Source of the DNA: Leifsonia sp. PS1209
GTDB taxonomy: Bacteria > Actinomycetota > Actinomycetes > Actinomycetales > Microbacteriaceae
Length of the DNA stretch: 64,000 bases
Assembly: GCF_012317045.1 (NCBI RefSeq)
Contig: NZ_CP051154.1
Coordinates: 1,488,001 to 1,552,000, forward strand
Direction of reading: 5' to 3'
Under the pieces are notes generated by a model. That model worked only from the letters and a program-made list of their open reading frames with translations, did not search any database and was not told the origin of the DNA. Positions 53,440 through 62,597 of the stretch are shown piece after piece (position 1 is the first letter of the stretch; each line of letters starts with the position of its first letter). The translations under genes were made by a program, and so were the position numbers.

Positions 53440-53730
53440 GGTTGGCTGCATGCCGACCGCAAACTCAATACTGAGTACCAAACGGAGCAGGCTGGCAGGA
53501 GCTGGTCCTCGGTGGTGGTATCCGGATGCGAATGGCAGCTCTGAAGGGCGCGCAACCGTGTATTTCTACTGATGGCCAGACGGGCACAGAACCGCGCCGG
53601 GACACCGTCCTGCGCGCAGGAAGCCGCACGTACACGGAGGACTTCCGTGTCGATCTGCCTGTTCCCCTGCTCCGATGGAGGAGTCGCCGCCCATACGGGG
53701 CGACGACGTAAAACAAAGGAGAAAGACCTC
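53440..53730 (+). ncRNA. Structured pnp leader RNA (Actino-pnp-like)
   Basis: This 316-base gap holds no gene. Visible pairings are ACTCA-atac-TGAGT (53463-53476), GAGCTG with CAGCTC (53499-53504, 53536-53541) enclosing ATCCGGAT, and a perfect 7-bp stem ACACGGA/TCCGTGT (53632-53638, 53644-53650). A conserved RNA motif called Actino-pnp is known upstream of actinobacterial pnp genes; I did not check the exact consensus. Leaders of pnp are commonly autoregulatory through RNase cleavage of a stem. Confidence 0.55.
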
Positions 53731-56031
53731 TTGGAAGGTCCCGAAATCAAGTTCGCCGAAGCAGTCCTGGACAATGGACGATTCGGCACTCGCACGGTCC
53801 GGTTCGAGACCGGACGCCTCGCACAGCAGGCACAGGGCGCCGTCGCCGCCTACCTCGACGAGGAGACCATGCTGCTGAGCGCGACCAGCGCCAGCAAGCA
53901 CCCGAAGGACAACTTCGACTTCTTCCCGCTGACCGTCGACGTCGAAGAGCGTTCGTACGCAGCAGGCAAGATCCCCGGCTCGTTCTTCCGTCGTGAAGGC
54001 CGTCCGTCGACCGAGGCCATCCTGGTCTGCCGTCTGATCGACCGGCCCCTGCGCCCGTCGTTCGTCGACGGCCTGCGCAACGAGGTCCAGATCGTCATCA
54101 CCGTCCTGAGCATCGCTCCCGACGAGTTCTACGACGCTCTCGCGATCAACGCCGCATCCATGTCGACCCAGATCTCCGGCCTGCCGTTCAGCGGCCCGAT
54201 CGCCGCGGTGCGCCTCGCGCTCATCCCGGGCAACGGTGCTGCAGAAGACCAGTGGATCGCGTTCCCGAAGGCGTCGCAGCTGGAGGAGGCCGTCTTCGAC
54301 ATCGTCGTCGCCGGTCGCGTCATCACGGACAAGAACGGCCAGGAAGACGTCGCGATCATGATGGTCGAGGCCGAGGCCACCGAAGGCAGCTGGAACCTCA
54401 TCCAGGCCGGCGCCACCAAGCCGAACGAAGAGGTCGTCGCACAGGGCCTCGAGGCCGCGAAGCCGTTCCTCAAGCAGCTCGTCGCCGCGCAGAACGTCGT
54501 CGCGGAGCAGGCTGCCAAGGCCATCGCCGACTACCCGGTGTTCCTGCCGTACTCGCAGGAGACGTACGACAACGTCGCCGGCCTCGCGTACGACGAACTG
54601 GTGAACGTCTACCAGATCGCCGACAAGATCGAGCGCCAGAACGCCGACGACGCCCTCAAGGACCGCGTCAAGGTGGCCCTGACCGAGAAGGTCGAGGCCG
54701 GTGCGCTTCCCGCAGAGGTGCTCACGCAGTTCTCCGCGGCGTACAAGTCGGTCTCCAAGGTCGTCATGCGCGGACGCGTCCTCCGCGAGGGCATCCGCAT
54801 CGACGGCCGTGGCCTCACCGACATCCGTCCGCTCGACGCCGAGGTGCAGGTCATCCCGCGCGTTCACGGTTCGGCGATCTTCCAGCGCGGAGAGACCCAG
54901 ATCCTGGGCGTCACCACGCTGAACATGCTCAAGATGGAGCAGCAGATCGACTCCCTGTCGCCTGTCACGAAGAAGCGCTACCTGCACCACTACAACTTCC
55001 CGCCGTACTCGACCGGTGAGACCGGCCGCGTCGGTTCGCCGAAGCGTCGCGAGATCGGGCACGGCTTCCTCGCCGAGCGCGCCCTCGTGCCGGTGCTGCC
55101 GAGCCGCGACGAGTTCCCGTATGCGATCCGCCAGGTGTCCGAGGCTCTCGGCTCCAACGGCTCGACGTCGATGGGCTCCGTCTGCGCATCCACCCTGTCC
55201 CTGCTGAACGCCGGTGTGCCGCTGCGCGCCCCGGTCGCCGGCATCGCGATGGGCCTCATCTCCGACACCGTCGACGGTGAGACCCGTTACGCGGCCCTCA
55301 CCGACATCCTCGGTGCGGAGGACGCGCTCGGCGACATGGACTTCAAGGTCGCCGGCACGAGCGAGTTCGTCACGGCGATCCAGCTCGACACCAAGCTCGA
55401 CGGCATCCCCTCCGCCGTTCTGGCCGGTGCGCTGAAGCAGGCGAAGGATGCTCGGACGACCATCCTCAGCGTGCTGAACGCCGCCATCGACCAGCCGGAC
55501 GAGATGGCCCCGACCGCGCCCCGCGTGATCTCGGTCCAGATCCCCGTCGACAAGATCGGCGAGCTGATCGGCCCGAAGGGCAAGACGATCAACGCCATCC
55601 AGGACGAGACCGGCGCCGACATCTCCATCGAGGAGGACGGCACCGTCTACATCGGCGCCGTCGACGGCCCGTCGGCCGAGGCAGCCCGCGCCCAGGTGAA
55701 CGCGATCGCGAACCCCACCAACCCGGAGGTCGGCGAGCAGTTCCTCGGAACCGTCGTCAAGATCGCCGCGTTCGGTGCGTTCGTCTCGCTGCTCCCGGGC
55801 AAGGACGGCCTGCTGCACATCTCCGAGGTGCGTAAGCTCGCCGGTGGCAAGCGTGTCGAGAACGTCGAAGACGTGCTCGGCGTCGGCCAGAAGATCCTGG
55901 TGGAGATCACCAAGATCGACGACCGCGGCAAGCTGTCGCTCGCCCCGGTGCTCGCCGAGGCCGACGACGCGGACACCCACGGCCGCGACGCCGCCAGCGA
56001 GGGCCCCACGGCTCCCGCCGAAGGCGAGTAG
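53731..56031 (+). CDS. pnp: Polyribonucleotide nucleotidyltransferase (PNPase)
   Basis: A phosphate-dependent 3'-to-5' exoribonuclease, 766 residues. Domain order is RNase PH-1 (about 5-150), helical linker, RNase PH-2 (about 345-565, with [14 protein letters not shown] and [13 protein letters not shown]), KH (about 590-650, with [16 protein letters not shown]) and S1 (about 665-735, with [19 protein letters not shown]). It forms a trimer and acts in mRNA turnover. It starts at a TTG (53731) with a strong AAAGGAG site. The long leader and weak start codon suggest tight control. A strong hairpin follows. Confidence 0.97.
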   Translation: MEGPEIKFAEAVLDNGRFGTRTVRFETGRLAQQAQGAVAAYLDEETMLLSATSASKHPKDNFDFFPLTVDVEERSYAAGKIPGSFFRREGRPSTEAILVCRLIDRPLRPSFVDGLRNEVQIVITVLSIAPDEFYDALAINAASMSTQISGLPFSGPIAAVRLALIPGNGAAEDQWIAFPKASQLEEAVFDIVVAGRVITDKNGQEDVAIMMVEAEATEGSWNLIQAGATKPNEEVVAQGLEAAKPFLKQLVAAQNVVAEQAAKAIADYPVFLPYSQETYDNVAGLAYDELVNVYQIADKIERQNADDALKDRVKVALTEKVEAGALPAEVLTQFSAAYKSVSKVVMRGRVLREGIRIDGRGLTDIRPLDAEVQVIPRVHGSAIFQRGETQILGVTTLNMLKMEQQIDSLSPVTKKRYLHHYNFPPYSTGETGRVGSPKRREIGHGFLAERALVPVLPSRDEFPYAIRQVSEALGSNGSTSMGSVCASTLSLLNAGVPLRAPVAGIAMGLISDTVDGETRYAALTDILGAEDALGDMDFKVAGTSEFVTAIQLDTKLDGIPSAVLAGALKQAKDARTTILSVLNAAIDQPDEMAPTAPRVISVQIPVDKIGELIGPKGKTINAIQDETGADISIEEDGTVYIGAVDGPSAEAARAQVNAIANPTNPEVGEQFLGTVVKIAAFGAFVSLLPGKDGLLHISEVRKLAGGKRVENVEDVLGVGQKILVEITKIDDRGKLSLAPVLAEADDADTHGRDAASEGPTAPAEGE

Positions 56032-56046
56032 TCCCGCCCGACCCCA

Positions 56047-56081
56047 CGAAGGCCGTCCCGACTCCGTCGGGGCGGCCTTCG
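56047..56081 (+). terminator. Terminator hairpin after pnp
   Basis: A 16-bp stem CGAAGGCCG-TCCCGAC (56047-56062) with its complement (56066-56081) closes a three-base TCC loop. There is no T-run, only TCGTCC. It separates pnp from the convergent Lrp gene. Confidence 0.75.
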
Positions 56082-56103
56082 TCGTCCCCGCCGATAGCTG
56101 CGG

Positions 56104-56574
56104 TCAGCGCGCGGCGTCTCTGGCGAGCAGGGGATGCAGGCGGTAGGGAATGAGCTCGCCCATGTCGAGCGCGGTCTCTGCGCGCTCGACGCCGTCGGCG
56201 GCCTGAATGGCGCCGGTGATGCGGAACAGGTCCTCCGCGTCCGTGCAGACGACGCGCACGAGCAGATCGGACGGGCCGGAGAGCCCGTGCGCCGACACGA
56301 TCTCCGGGATGGTCGCCAGCTGCTCCACGATCGTCGCGAGCTTCTGCTGGTGCACGTGCACCGTCACGAACGCGGCCAGCGGGTAGCCGGCGGCGTTGGC
56401 GCTGATCCGGCGATCGAACGACAGGAACACCCCGGACCGCTCCAGTTCCGCCACTCGCGACTGCACCGTGTTCCTGCTCAGGCCGAGGCGGTCGGCGAGC
56501 GTCACGTTGGACGATCGGGGGTCCTCCGTGAGGGCCACGAGGATGCGTCGGTCAGTGCTGTCGATAGTGCGCAT
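56104..56574 (-). CDS. Lrp/AsnC-family regulator
   Basis: A 156-residue Lrp-type regulator. The N-terminal HTH (about 5-60) has ILVALTEDPRSSNVTLADRLGLSRNTVQSRV, split here as DRLGLSRNTVQSRV. The C-terminal alpha/beta sandwich (about 75-145) is the amino-acid-binding RAM domain. It is divergent from the branched-chain oxoacid dehydrogenase operon and resembles BkdR-type activators that respond to branched-chain amino acids. Minus-strand TAGCTT ends seven bases before its ATG. Confidence 0.92.
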   Translation of the reverse strand: MRTIDSTDRRILVALTEDPRSSNVTLADRLGLSRNTVQSRVAELERSGVFLSFDRRISANAAGYPLAAFVTVHVHQQKLATIVEQLATIPEIVSAHGLSGPSDLLVRVVCTDAEDLFRITGAIQAADGVERAETALDMGELIPYRLHPLLARDAAR

Positions 56575-56581
56575 AGTGTGA

Positions 56582-56623
56582 AAGCTAGCACGCGGCGACA
56601 CGGCCGAATAGTGCAGGTTGCAC
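56582..56623. promoter_or_regulatory. Lrp-gene -10 and candidate Lrp operator
   Basis: Minus-strand TAGCTT (56582-56587) is the Lrp-gene -10. The perfect palindrome GTGCA-GGT-TGCAC (56611-56623) lies 25 bases further on in the 183-base divergent gap and is a plausible Lrp-binding core controlling the bkd operon. Confidence 0.45.
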
Positions 56624-56757
56624 GGTCGACACGCCGATGGTTGTGCGTGGTGATCCGAAAGCGTAACGTTCCGGGTAATTCCGGCAAGGACGCCGGAAGC
56701 CGGTCCACAGCGCCACAAGCGTGAGGGCCGGGCGCGAGAGTGAAGGTTGCGTGAACC

Positions 56758-57924
56758 GTGACGATCGACAATCAGCCTGACATCCGGATGTCCGACGACG
56801 ACGGTCGGATGGACGATGTGCACCTCGGCGAGCTGCGGCTCGGCGGCATCGACACCGTGCAGCTCCTGACTCCCGACGGGATGCGGTTGAGCGACGACAG
56901 GTACGACGCCTGGATCTCCGACATCGGCGACGAGCAGCTCCTCTCCTTCTACGAGGACATGGTCGTCATCCGCCGCATCGACACGGAGGCGACCGCCCTG
57001 CAGCGCCAGGGCGAGCTGGGACTCTGGCCGCCGCTGCTCGGCCAGGAGGCCGCCCAGATCGGCTCCGGCCGCGCCCTCCGCTCCGACGACTTCGTCTTCT
57101 CCAGCTACCGCGAGAACGGCGTCGCGTACTGCCGTGGCGCCCAGCTCACCGACCTGGTCAGGGTCTGGCGCGGCACGGCGCAGTCCGGCTGGAATCCGTA
57201 CGACATCAACATGGCCACCCCGCAGGTCATCATCGGCGCGCAGACGCTGCACGCCACCGGATACGCGCTCGGCATCCAGGCCGACGGCACCGACGCGGTC
57301 GCGGTTGCATACTTCGGCGACGGCGCCACCAGCGAGGGCGACGTGAACGAGGCGATGATCTTCGCCGCGACCTATGCCGCCCCCGTGATCTTCTTCTGCC
57401 AGAACAACCAGTACGCGATCTCCGAGCCCGTCGCCCTGCAGGCGCAGCGGCCGATCGCCGAACGCGCTCCCGGGTTCGGCATCCCGAGCGTGCGGGTGGA
57501 CGGCAACGACGTGCTCGCCGTGCTCGCGGTGATGCGCTCTGCGCTCGAACGGGCGCGCTCCGGAGGCGGCCCGACCTTCATCGAGGCGGTCACATACCGG
57601 ATGGGCCCGCACACCACCGCAGACGACCCCACGCGCTACCGCGACCCCTCCGAGCTTGAGCAGTGGAAGGTGAAGGACCCGATCGCTCGCGTCGGCGCAT
57701 ACCTCAGCCACAGCGGAGCACTGGACGCCGCCCGCGAGGAGCAGGTCGCCGCGAAGGCCGACGCCGTCGCCGCCGAGCTGCGCGCCGGATGCGTCTCGCT
57801 GGCCGACCCGGACCCGATGACCGTGTTCGACAACGTGTACGCCGAAGCGCACACCGGCATCGCCCGCGAGCGCGACCACTACTCCCGCTACCTCAGAACC
57901 TTCGTCGGAGGTGACTCGCGATGA
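56758..57924 (+). CDS. bkdA: Branched-chain 2-oxoacid dehydrogenase E1 alpha
   Basis: The thiamine-diphosphate-binding subunit of the E1 decarboxylase, 388 residues. The TPP motif runs from GDGATSEGD (187-195) to CQNNQYAIS (about 214-222). The segment DFVFSSYRENGVAYCRG (about 111-127) lies near the active site. It acts on 2-oxo acids from valine, leucine and isoleucine, with pyruvate as the alternative; the adjacent Lrp regulator and E1alpha-E1beta-E2 set without E3 favour the branched-chain enzyme. GTG 56758 has only a distant AAGG. It overlaps E1 beta by four bases. Confidence 0.9.
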   Translation: MTIDNQPDIRMSDDDGRMDDVHLGELRLGGIDTVQLLTPDGMRLSDDRYDAWISDIGDEQLLSFYEDMVVIRRIDTEATALQRQGELGLWPPLLGQEAAQIGSGRALRSDDFVFSSYRENGVAYCRGAQLTDLVRVWRGTAQSGWNPYDINMATPQVIIGAQTLHATGYALGIQADGTDAVAVAYFGDGATSEGDVNEAMIFAATYAAPVIFFCQNNQYAISEPVALQAQRPIAERAPGFGIPSVRVDGNDVLAVLAVMRSALERARSGGGPTFIEAVTYRMGPHTTADDPTRYRDPSELEQWKVKDPIARVGAYLSHSGALDAAREEQVAAKADAVAAELRAGCVSLADPDPMTVFDNVYAEAHTGIARERDHYSRYLRTFVGGDSR

Positions 57925-58934
57925 CGACGCTGACCATGGCGAAAGCCATCAACGCCGGGCTCCGCCACGCGCTGGCGGACGACGACCACGTGGTGCTGAT
58001 GGGCGAGGACATCGGCACCCTCGGCGGCGTCTACCGGGTGACGGACGGCCTGCAGACCGAGTTCGGTCCGCGCAGGGTGATGGACTCGCCGCTGGCCGAG
58101 TCGGGCATCCTGGGCACGGCGGTGGGCATGGCGTACCGCGGGTACCGTCCGGTGGTGGAGATCCAGTTCGACGGGTTCATCTACCCGGCGTTCGACCAGA
58201 TCGTGAGTCAGGTGGCGAGGATGCACTACCGGACGGCCGGCGCCGTGCGGATGCCGATCACCATCCGGGTGCCGTTCGCGGGCGGGATCGGCGCTGCCGA
58301 GCACCACTCCGACTCTCCGGAGGCCTACTTCGCCCACGCGGCGGGGCTGCGGGTGGTCAGCCCGTCCGGTCCGGAGGACGCGTACACGCTCATCCGGCAG
58401 GCCATCGCCTCCGACGACCCCGTGCTGTATTTCGAGCCGAAGCGCCGCTACCACGTGAAAGGCGAGGTGGATGAGGACGCCCCACTCGCCGACGCCCGGC
58501 CGATGGGCACGGCGCGCGTCGTCGTCCCCGGAAGCGATGTGACCCTCGTGACCTACGGTGGCCTGGTGCAGACCGCCAGGGATGCGGCCGCCGCTGCTGC
58601 CGACGACGGCGTCTCCATCGAGGTGATCGACCTGCGCTGCCTCTCGCCGCTCGACGTCGACACGGTGGCCGCCTCCGTGCGGAAGACCGGCCGCCTGGTG
58701 ATCTCGCACGAGGCCGCGCTGTCCGGGGGGATGGGGGCGGAGATCGCCGCGTCCATCACCGAGCGCTGCTTCTACCACCTGGAGCACGCGCCGGTGCGCG
58801 TCACCGGCCACGACATCCCGTACCCGGCCGCGAAGCTGGAGGGGGCGCATCTGCCCGACCTCGACCGCATCCTGGACGGCGTGGACCGCGCGCTCGACCG
58901 CCCGAACTCGCTGAGCGGGGTGGAGGAACTGTGA
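57921..58934 (+). CDS. bkdB: Branched-chain 2-oxoacid dehydrogenase E1 beta
   Basis: The second E1 subunit, 337 residues, forming an alpha2beta2 tetramer with the upstream product. Conserved features include GEDIGTLGGVYRVTDGL (about 28-44), DSPLAESGILGTAVGMAYRG (about 55-74) and SDSPEAYFAHAAGLRVVSPS (about 129-148). The first half is the transketolase pyrimidine-binding domain; the C-terminal half is the transketolase C domain. The ATG overlaps the E1 alpha stop (ATGA), and its own stop overlaps the E2 GTG by four bases. Confidence 0.93.
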   Translation: MTTLTMAKAINAGLRHALADDDHVVLMGEDIGTLGGVYRVTDGLQTEFGPRRVMDSPLAESGILGTAVGMAYRGYRPVVEIQFDGFIYPAFDQIVSQVARMHYRTAGAVRMPITIRVPFAGGIGAAEHHSDSPEAYFAHAAGLRVVSPSGPEDAYTLIRQAIASDDPVLYFEPKRRYHVKGEVDEDAPLADARPMGTARVVVPGSDVTLVTYGGLVQTARDAAAAAADDGVSIEVIDLRCLSPLDVDTVAASVRKTGRLVISHEAALSGGMGAEIAASITERCFYHLEHAPVRVTGHDIPYPAAKLEGAHLPDLDRILDGVDRALDRPNSLSGVEEL

Positions 58935-60280
58935 CCGTCAAGGAGTTCGCCCTCCCGGATCTCGGCGAGGGGCTGACGGAGTCCGAGTTGGTCAGCTGGC
59001 GGGTCGCGGTGGGCGACACGGTGCAGCTGAACCAGATCATCGCCGAGGTGGAGACCGCGAAGGCGCTGGTCGAGCTGCCTGCGCCGTACGAGGGCCGCGT
59101 GTCGCAGCTGTTCGTCGAGCCGGGCGTGACCGTGTCGGTGGGGGAGCGGATCGTGGCGTTCGAGGTGGGCGGCCCGGAGGAGCCCGCACCGGATGCGCCG
59201 ACTCGGGATGCGCAGGAGCCCGCCGTCGTGGACGCCCCGGAGCCCAACCTGGTCGGCTACGGCGCGAAGGCCGACTCGACGGCGCGACCGCAGCGCCGTG
59301 CGCGGGTGGCGGCGTTCGCGGCGGGGGCGACGACCGTCCCGGATGCGCGGGTGGCTGCGCCGTCCGACGTGCCCAGCGCTGCGCCTACCGCCGACCGGCC
59401 GCGCAGCACGCCTCCCGTGCGGAAGCTCGCGCGTGAGCACGGCGTCGACCTCGCGAGCATTGCGGGAACCGGCGAGCGCGGGCTGGTCACGCGGCACGAT
59501 CTCGAGGCGTTCCTGGAGGCTGCGACCGGCGCCGCCTCGACTGGTGCGACCGCTGCCGCCTCGACGGCAACGTCCACGGGCCGCGAGACGCGCATCCCGA
59601 TCAAGGGGGTGCGCAAGGCGACGGCGGAGGCGATGGTGCGCAGCGCGTTCACCGCTCCGCAGGCAACGGTCTTCCTCTCCCTCGACGCCACGCCGACGAT
59701 GGAGCTGGTCGAGCGGCTGCGGGCGGCCGCCGAGAGCCCGGAGCGCCGCCCAGGGCTCCTGACCGTCATCGCGAAGGCGCTCTGCATCGCCGTCCGACGC
59801 ACGCCGGAGGTGAACGCGCGCTGGGACGACCCGGCGCAGGAGATCGTGCAGTTCGGCTACGTCAACCTCGGGATCGCGGCCGCGACGCCGCGCGGGCTGG
59901 TCGTGCCGACGGTGCGGGATGCGGACGCGCTCGGCCTCGGCGACCTGGCCGCGAGCATCCGGAGCCTGGCGGAGACCGCGCGGGCAGGACGCACCGCGCC
60001 GGAGAGCATGACGGGCGGGACGATCACGATCACGAACGTGGGAGTGTTCGGGATCGACGCCGGCACGCCCATCCTGACGCCGGGCGAGGCCGCGATCCTC
60101 GCGGTCGGTGCCGTACGTCGGCAGCCGTGGGAGTTCCGCGGCGAGGTCGCGCTGCGCGACGTGCTGACGCTCGCGCTCTCGTTCGACCACCGCCTGGTGG
60201 ACGGCGAGCAGGCCGCCCGTTTCCTCGCGGACATCGGCCGGATCCTCTCCGACCCGGCCTCCGTCCTCACGATGGTCTGA
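58931..60280 (+). CDS. bkdC: Dihydrolipoamide acyltransferase E2 of the oxoacid dehydrogenase
   Basis: The acyltransferase core of the complex, 449 residues. One lipoyl domain (about 1-78) has the lipoylated Lys in VETAKALVE (about 40-48). A peripheral-subunit-binding domain (about 155-190) has VRKLAREHGVDLASIAGTG. The catalytic domain (about 215-449) ends with the His-Asp motif SFDHRLVDGEQAA. Ala/Pro-rich linkers join them. A dedicated E3 is not encoded here, so a shared dihydrolipoamide dehydrogenase must serve. Convergent with dapD across a 227-base gap. Confidence 0.93.
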   Translation: MTVKEFALPDLGEGLTESELVSWRVAVGDTVQLNQIIAEVETAKALVELPAPYEGRVSQLFVEPGVTVSVGERIVAFEVGGPEEPAPDAPTRDAQEPAVVDAPEPNLVGYGAKADSTARPQRRARVAAFAAGATTVPDARVAAPSDVPSAAPTADRPRSTPPVRKLAREHGVDLASIAGTGERGLVTRHDLEAFLEAATGAASTGATAAASTATSTGRETRIPIKGVRKATAEAMVRSAFTAPQATVFLSLDATPTMELVERLRAAAESPERRPGLLTVIAKALCIAVRRTPEVNARWDDPAQEIVQFGYVNLGIAAATPRGLVVPTVRDADALGLGDLAASIRSLAETARAGRTAPESMTGGTITITNVGVFGIDAGTPILTPGEAAILAVGAVRRQPWEFRGEVALRDVLTLALSFDHRLVDGEQAARFLADIGRILSDPASVLTMV

Positions 60281-60290
60281 CGCCTCCGCA

Positions 60291-60428
60291 TCCGTTCGAG
60301 CGGAGATCCCGGTCCTCCGGCCCCGGATCTCCGCACCAACGGACGAATCCGCGGCGCGTCGGCCCGAACCTCCGCGCGAACCACAAAAACGGAACCTCGG
60401 GGGAGACACGCCGCCGGGAACTCCGTTT
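60291..60428. repeat. Two inverted repeats in the gap between the E2 and dapD genes
   Basis: Element 1 (60291-60343): TCCGTT...GCGGAGATCC pairs with GGATCTCCGC...AACGGA around a 15-base loop. Element 2 (60387-60428): AAACGGA pairs with TCCGTTT around 28 bases. The 227-base gap 60281-60507 has no gene. The left arm TCCGTTCGAGCGG is identical to 26699-26711. They may be bidirectional terminators or a repeated intergenic element. Confidence 0.6.
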
Positions 60429-60507
60429 GGACGGACTTTCGGCCGCATCTCGGGCAGTTCTCCGGTGGAGCGGTGTGCTGGCGGCGCGGTGGCGGACCCG
60501 GCCCGGC

Positions 60508-61497
60508 CTACGCGTGCAGGGCGGCGTTGAGCTCGACGCCGCCGCCTGCGCGGCGGAGGACCTCGACGGCGCCCGTGAGCGAGTTGCGGCGGAAGAGCAG
60601 GCCGGGCACGCCGGACAGCTCGACGGCCTTGACGGTGCGGGGTGCGCCGTCGGCCGTGGGCGCGTCTCCGACGAGCACGACCTTGGTGCCCGCGGTCACG
60701 TACAGCCCGGCCTCGACGACGCTGTCGTCGCCGATCGAGATGCCGATGCCCGAGTTCGCGCCGAGCAGCGCCCGCTCTCCGATGGCGACACGCTGGGTGC
60801 CTCCGCCGCTGAGCGTTCCCATGATGGATGCGCCGCCGCCGATGTCGGAGCCGTCGCCGACCACGACGCCCTGCGAGATGCGGCCCTCGACCATCGAGGT
60901 GCCGAGCGTGCCGGCGTTGAAGTTGACGAAGCCCTCGTGCATCACCGTCGTGCCGGGGGCGAGGTGCGCGCCGAGCCGCACGCGGGAGGCGTCGGCGATG
61001 CGCACGCGGTCGGGCGTCACGTAGTCGAGCAGGCGCGGGAACTTGTCGATGCCGGTCACCTGGATGCCCGCCCGCTGCAGCTGCGGGCGCAGCCGGGAGT
61101 AGTCGGCGGGATGCACGGGGCCCGCGTTGGTCCACGCCACGATCGGCAGGTGGCTGAAGACGCCGTCGAGGTTCACCGTGTTCGGGGCGGCGAGCAGGTG
61201 CGAGAGCAGGTGGAGGCGGAGGTACGCATCCGGGGTGGAGGCCGGAGCGGCGTCCAGGTCGATCTCGACCGTCACGATGTCGACGCGCACGTTGCGGCGG
61301 GCGTCCTCGACGGCCAGCGCCTCGAACTCGGCCGGAGCGATCCAGCGGTCGCGCCCGGCGGGCAGGGAACCCAGCCGCGGCTCGGGGAACCAGGTGTCGA
61401 GCACGGTGCCGTCGCCCGCGACGGTCGCGAGGCCGTAGCCCCAGGCGGTGCGGGGGGATGCTGGCGCGGCGGATTCGGAGGAAACGTCGGAGGGCAT
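60508..61497 (-). CDS. dapD: Tetrahydrodipicolinate N-succinyltransferase DapD
   Basis: Succinylates tetrahydrodipicolinate in the diaminopimelate/lysine pathway, 329 residues. The actinobacterial-type N-terminal domain contains [25 protein letters not shown] sequence (RLHLLSHLL near 92, NTVNLDG near 105). The left-handed beta-helix (about 170-270) shows hexapeptide repeats such as [20 protein letters not shown] 61497 lies six bases after TAATCT and shares a promoter with divergent dapE, the enzyme that later removes the succinyl group. Confidence 0.95.
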   Translation of the reverse strand: MPSDVSSESAAPASPRTAWGYGLATVAGDGTVLDTWFPEPRLGSLPAGRDRWIAPAEFEALAVEDARRNVRVDIVTVEIDLDAAPASTPDAYLRLHLLSHLLAAPNTVNLDGVFSHLPIVAWTNAGPVHPADYSRLRPQLQRAGIQVTGIDKFPRLLDYVTPDRVRIADASRVRLGAHLAPGTTVMHEGFVNFNAGTLGTSMVEGRISQGVVVGDGSDIGGGASIMGTLSGGGTQRVAIGERALLGANSGIGISIGDDSVVEAGLYVTAGTKVVLVGDAPTADGAPRTVKAVELSGVPGLLFRRNSLTGAVEVLRRAGGGVELNAALHA

Positions 61498-61502
61498 GGC
61501 TC

Positions 61503-61509
61503 TAGATTA
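61503..61509. promoter_or_regulatory. Bidirectional -10 shared by dapD and dapE
   Basis: The sequence TAGATTA reads TAGATT on the plus strand (61503-61508) and TAATCT on the minus strand (61509-61504). The plus box ends six bases before the dapE GTG, and the minus box ends six bases before the dapD ATG. One symmetric site could start two leaderless transcripts. Confidence 0.6.
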
Positions 61510-61514
61510 GTAGG

Positions 61515-62597
61515 GTGCCTCTCGACCTCAGCGCCTCGTCCATCGACATCACCCGCCAGATCTGCGACATCGAATCGGTGTCGGGCAACGAGAAGGAACT
61601 CGCCGACGCGATCGTGGAGGCGCTCAGCGGCCTCGACCATCTGGAGATCATCCGCGACGGCGACACCGTCGTCGCGCGCACCAATCTCGGCAGGGAGCGC
61701 CGCGCCGTCATCGCCGGTCACATCGACACCGTGCCGCTGAACGACAACCTGCCCACCCGCTTCGAGACCGCGGACGGCATCCAGTACCTCTGGGGCCGCG
61801 GCACGGTGGACATGAAGTCCGGCACCGCCGTGCAGCTGAAGCTCGCCGCCGAGCTCACCGACCCGGCCATCGACATCACCTGGATGTGGTACGACCACGA
61901 GGAGGTCTCCGCCGACCTCAACGGCCTCGGCCGCCTCGCCCGCAACCGGCCCGACCTGTTCCAGGGCGACTTCGCCATCCTGGGCGAGCCGAGCAACGGC
62001 GTCGTCGAGGGCGGCTGCAACGGCAACCTGCGCGTCGAGGTGCGCACGTACGGACTGCGGGCGCACTCGGCCCGCGGCTGGATCGGCGACAACGCCATCC
62101 ACAAGGCCACGCCCATCCTGGACACGCTGGCGGCGTACACGGCGCGCGAGGTCGAGGTCGACGGGCTCGTCTACCGCGAGGGCCTGAACGCGGTCGGCAT
62201 CACCGGTGGCGTCGCCGGCAACATCATCCCGGACGAGTGCATGGTGCACATCAACTACCGGTTCGCGCCGTCCCGCACCTCGGACGAGGCCATCGCGCAC
62301 ATGCACGAGCTGTTCGGCGACTACGAGATCACCGTCGTCGACCGTGCGGACGGCGCCCGCCCCGGACTGGATGCGCCGCTCGCGCAGGAGTTCCTCGCGG
62401 CGGTCGGCGGAACGGCCAAGCCGAAGTACGGCTGGACGGACGTGGCACGGTTCAGCGCGATGGGCATCCCGGCTGTCAACTACGGCCCCGGCGACCCGCT
62501 GAAGGCGCACGCAGACGACGAGCGCGTCGCGGTCGACCAGATCACCGCCGTCGAGGCGGGACTCCGCGCCTGGCTGACCGGTGCTTCCCGCCGCTGA
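61515..62597 (+). CDS. dapE: Succinyl-diaminopimelate desuccinylase DapE
   Basis: A dizinc M20 peptidase-family enzyme, 360 residues, that hydrolyses N-succinyl-LL-diaminopimelate. Metal ligands are His in IAGHIDTVP (about 70), Asp in GRGTVDMKSG (about 98), the Glu-Glu pair in YDHEEVSAD (about 132), Glu in LGEPSNG, and the late His in LKAHADDERV (about 340). The central dimerisation domain begins near 185. GTG 61515 fits a leaderless start, as no ribosome-binding site fits between the -10 box and the codon. Confidence 0.94.
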   Translation: MPLDLSASSIDITRQICDIESVSGNEKELADAIVEALSGLDHLEIIRDGDTVVARTNLGRERRAVIAGHIDTVPLNDNLPTRFETADGIQYLWGRGTVDMKSGTAVQLKLAAELTDPAIDITWMWYDHEEVSADLNGLGRLARNRPDLFQGDFAILGEPSNGVVEGGCNGNLRVEVRTYGLRAHSARGWIGDNAIHKATPILDTLAAYTAREVEVDGLVYREGLNAVGITGGVAGNIIPDECMVHINYRFAPSRTSDEAIAHMHELFGDYEITVVDRADGARPGLDAPLAQEFLAAVGGTAKPKYGWTDVARFSAMGIPAVNYGPGDPLKAHADDERVAVDQITAVEAGLRAWLTGASRR

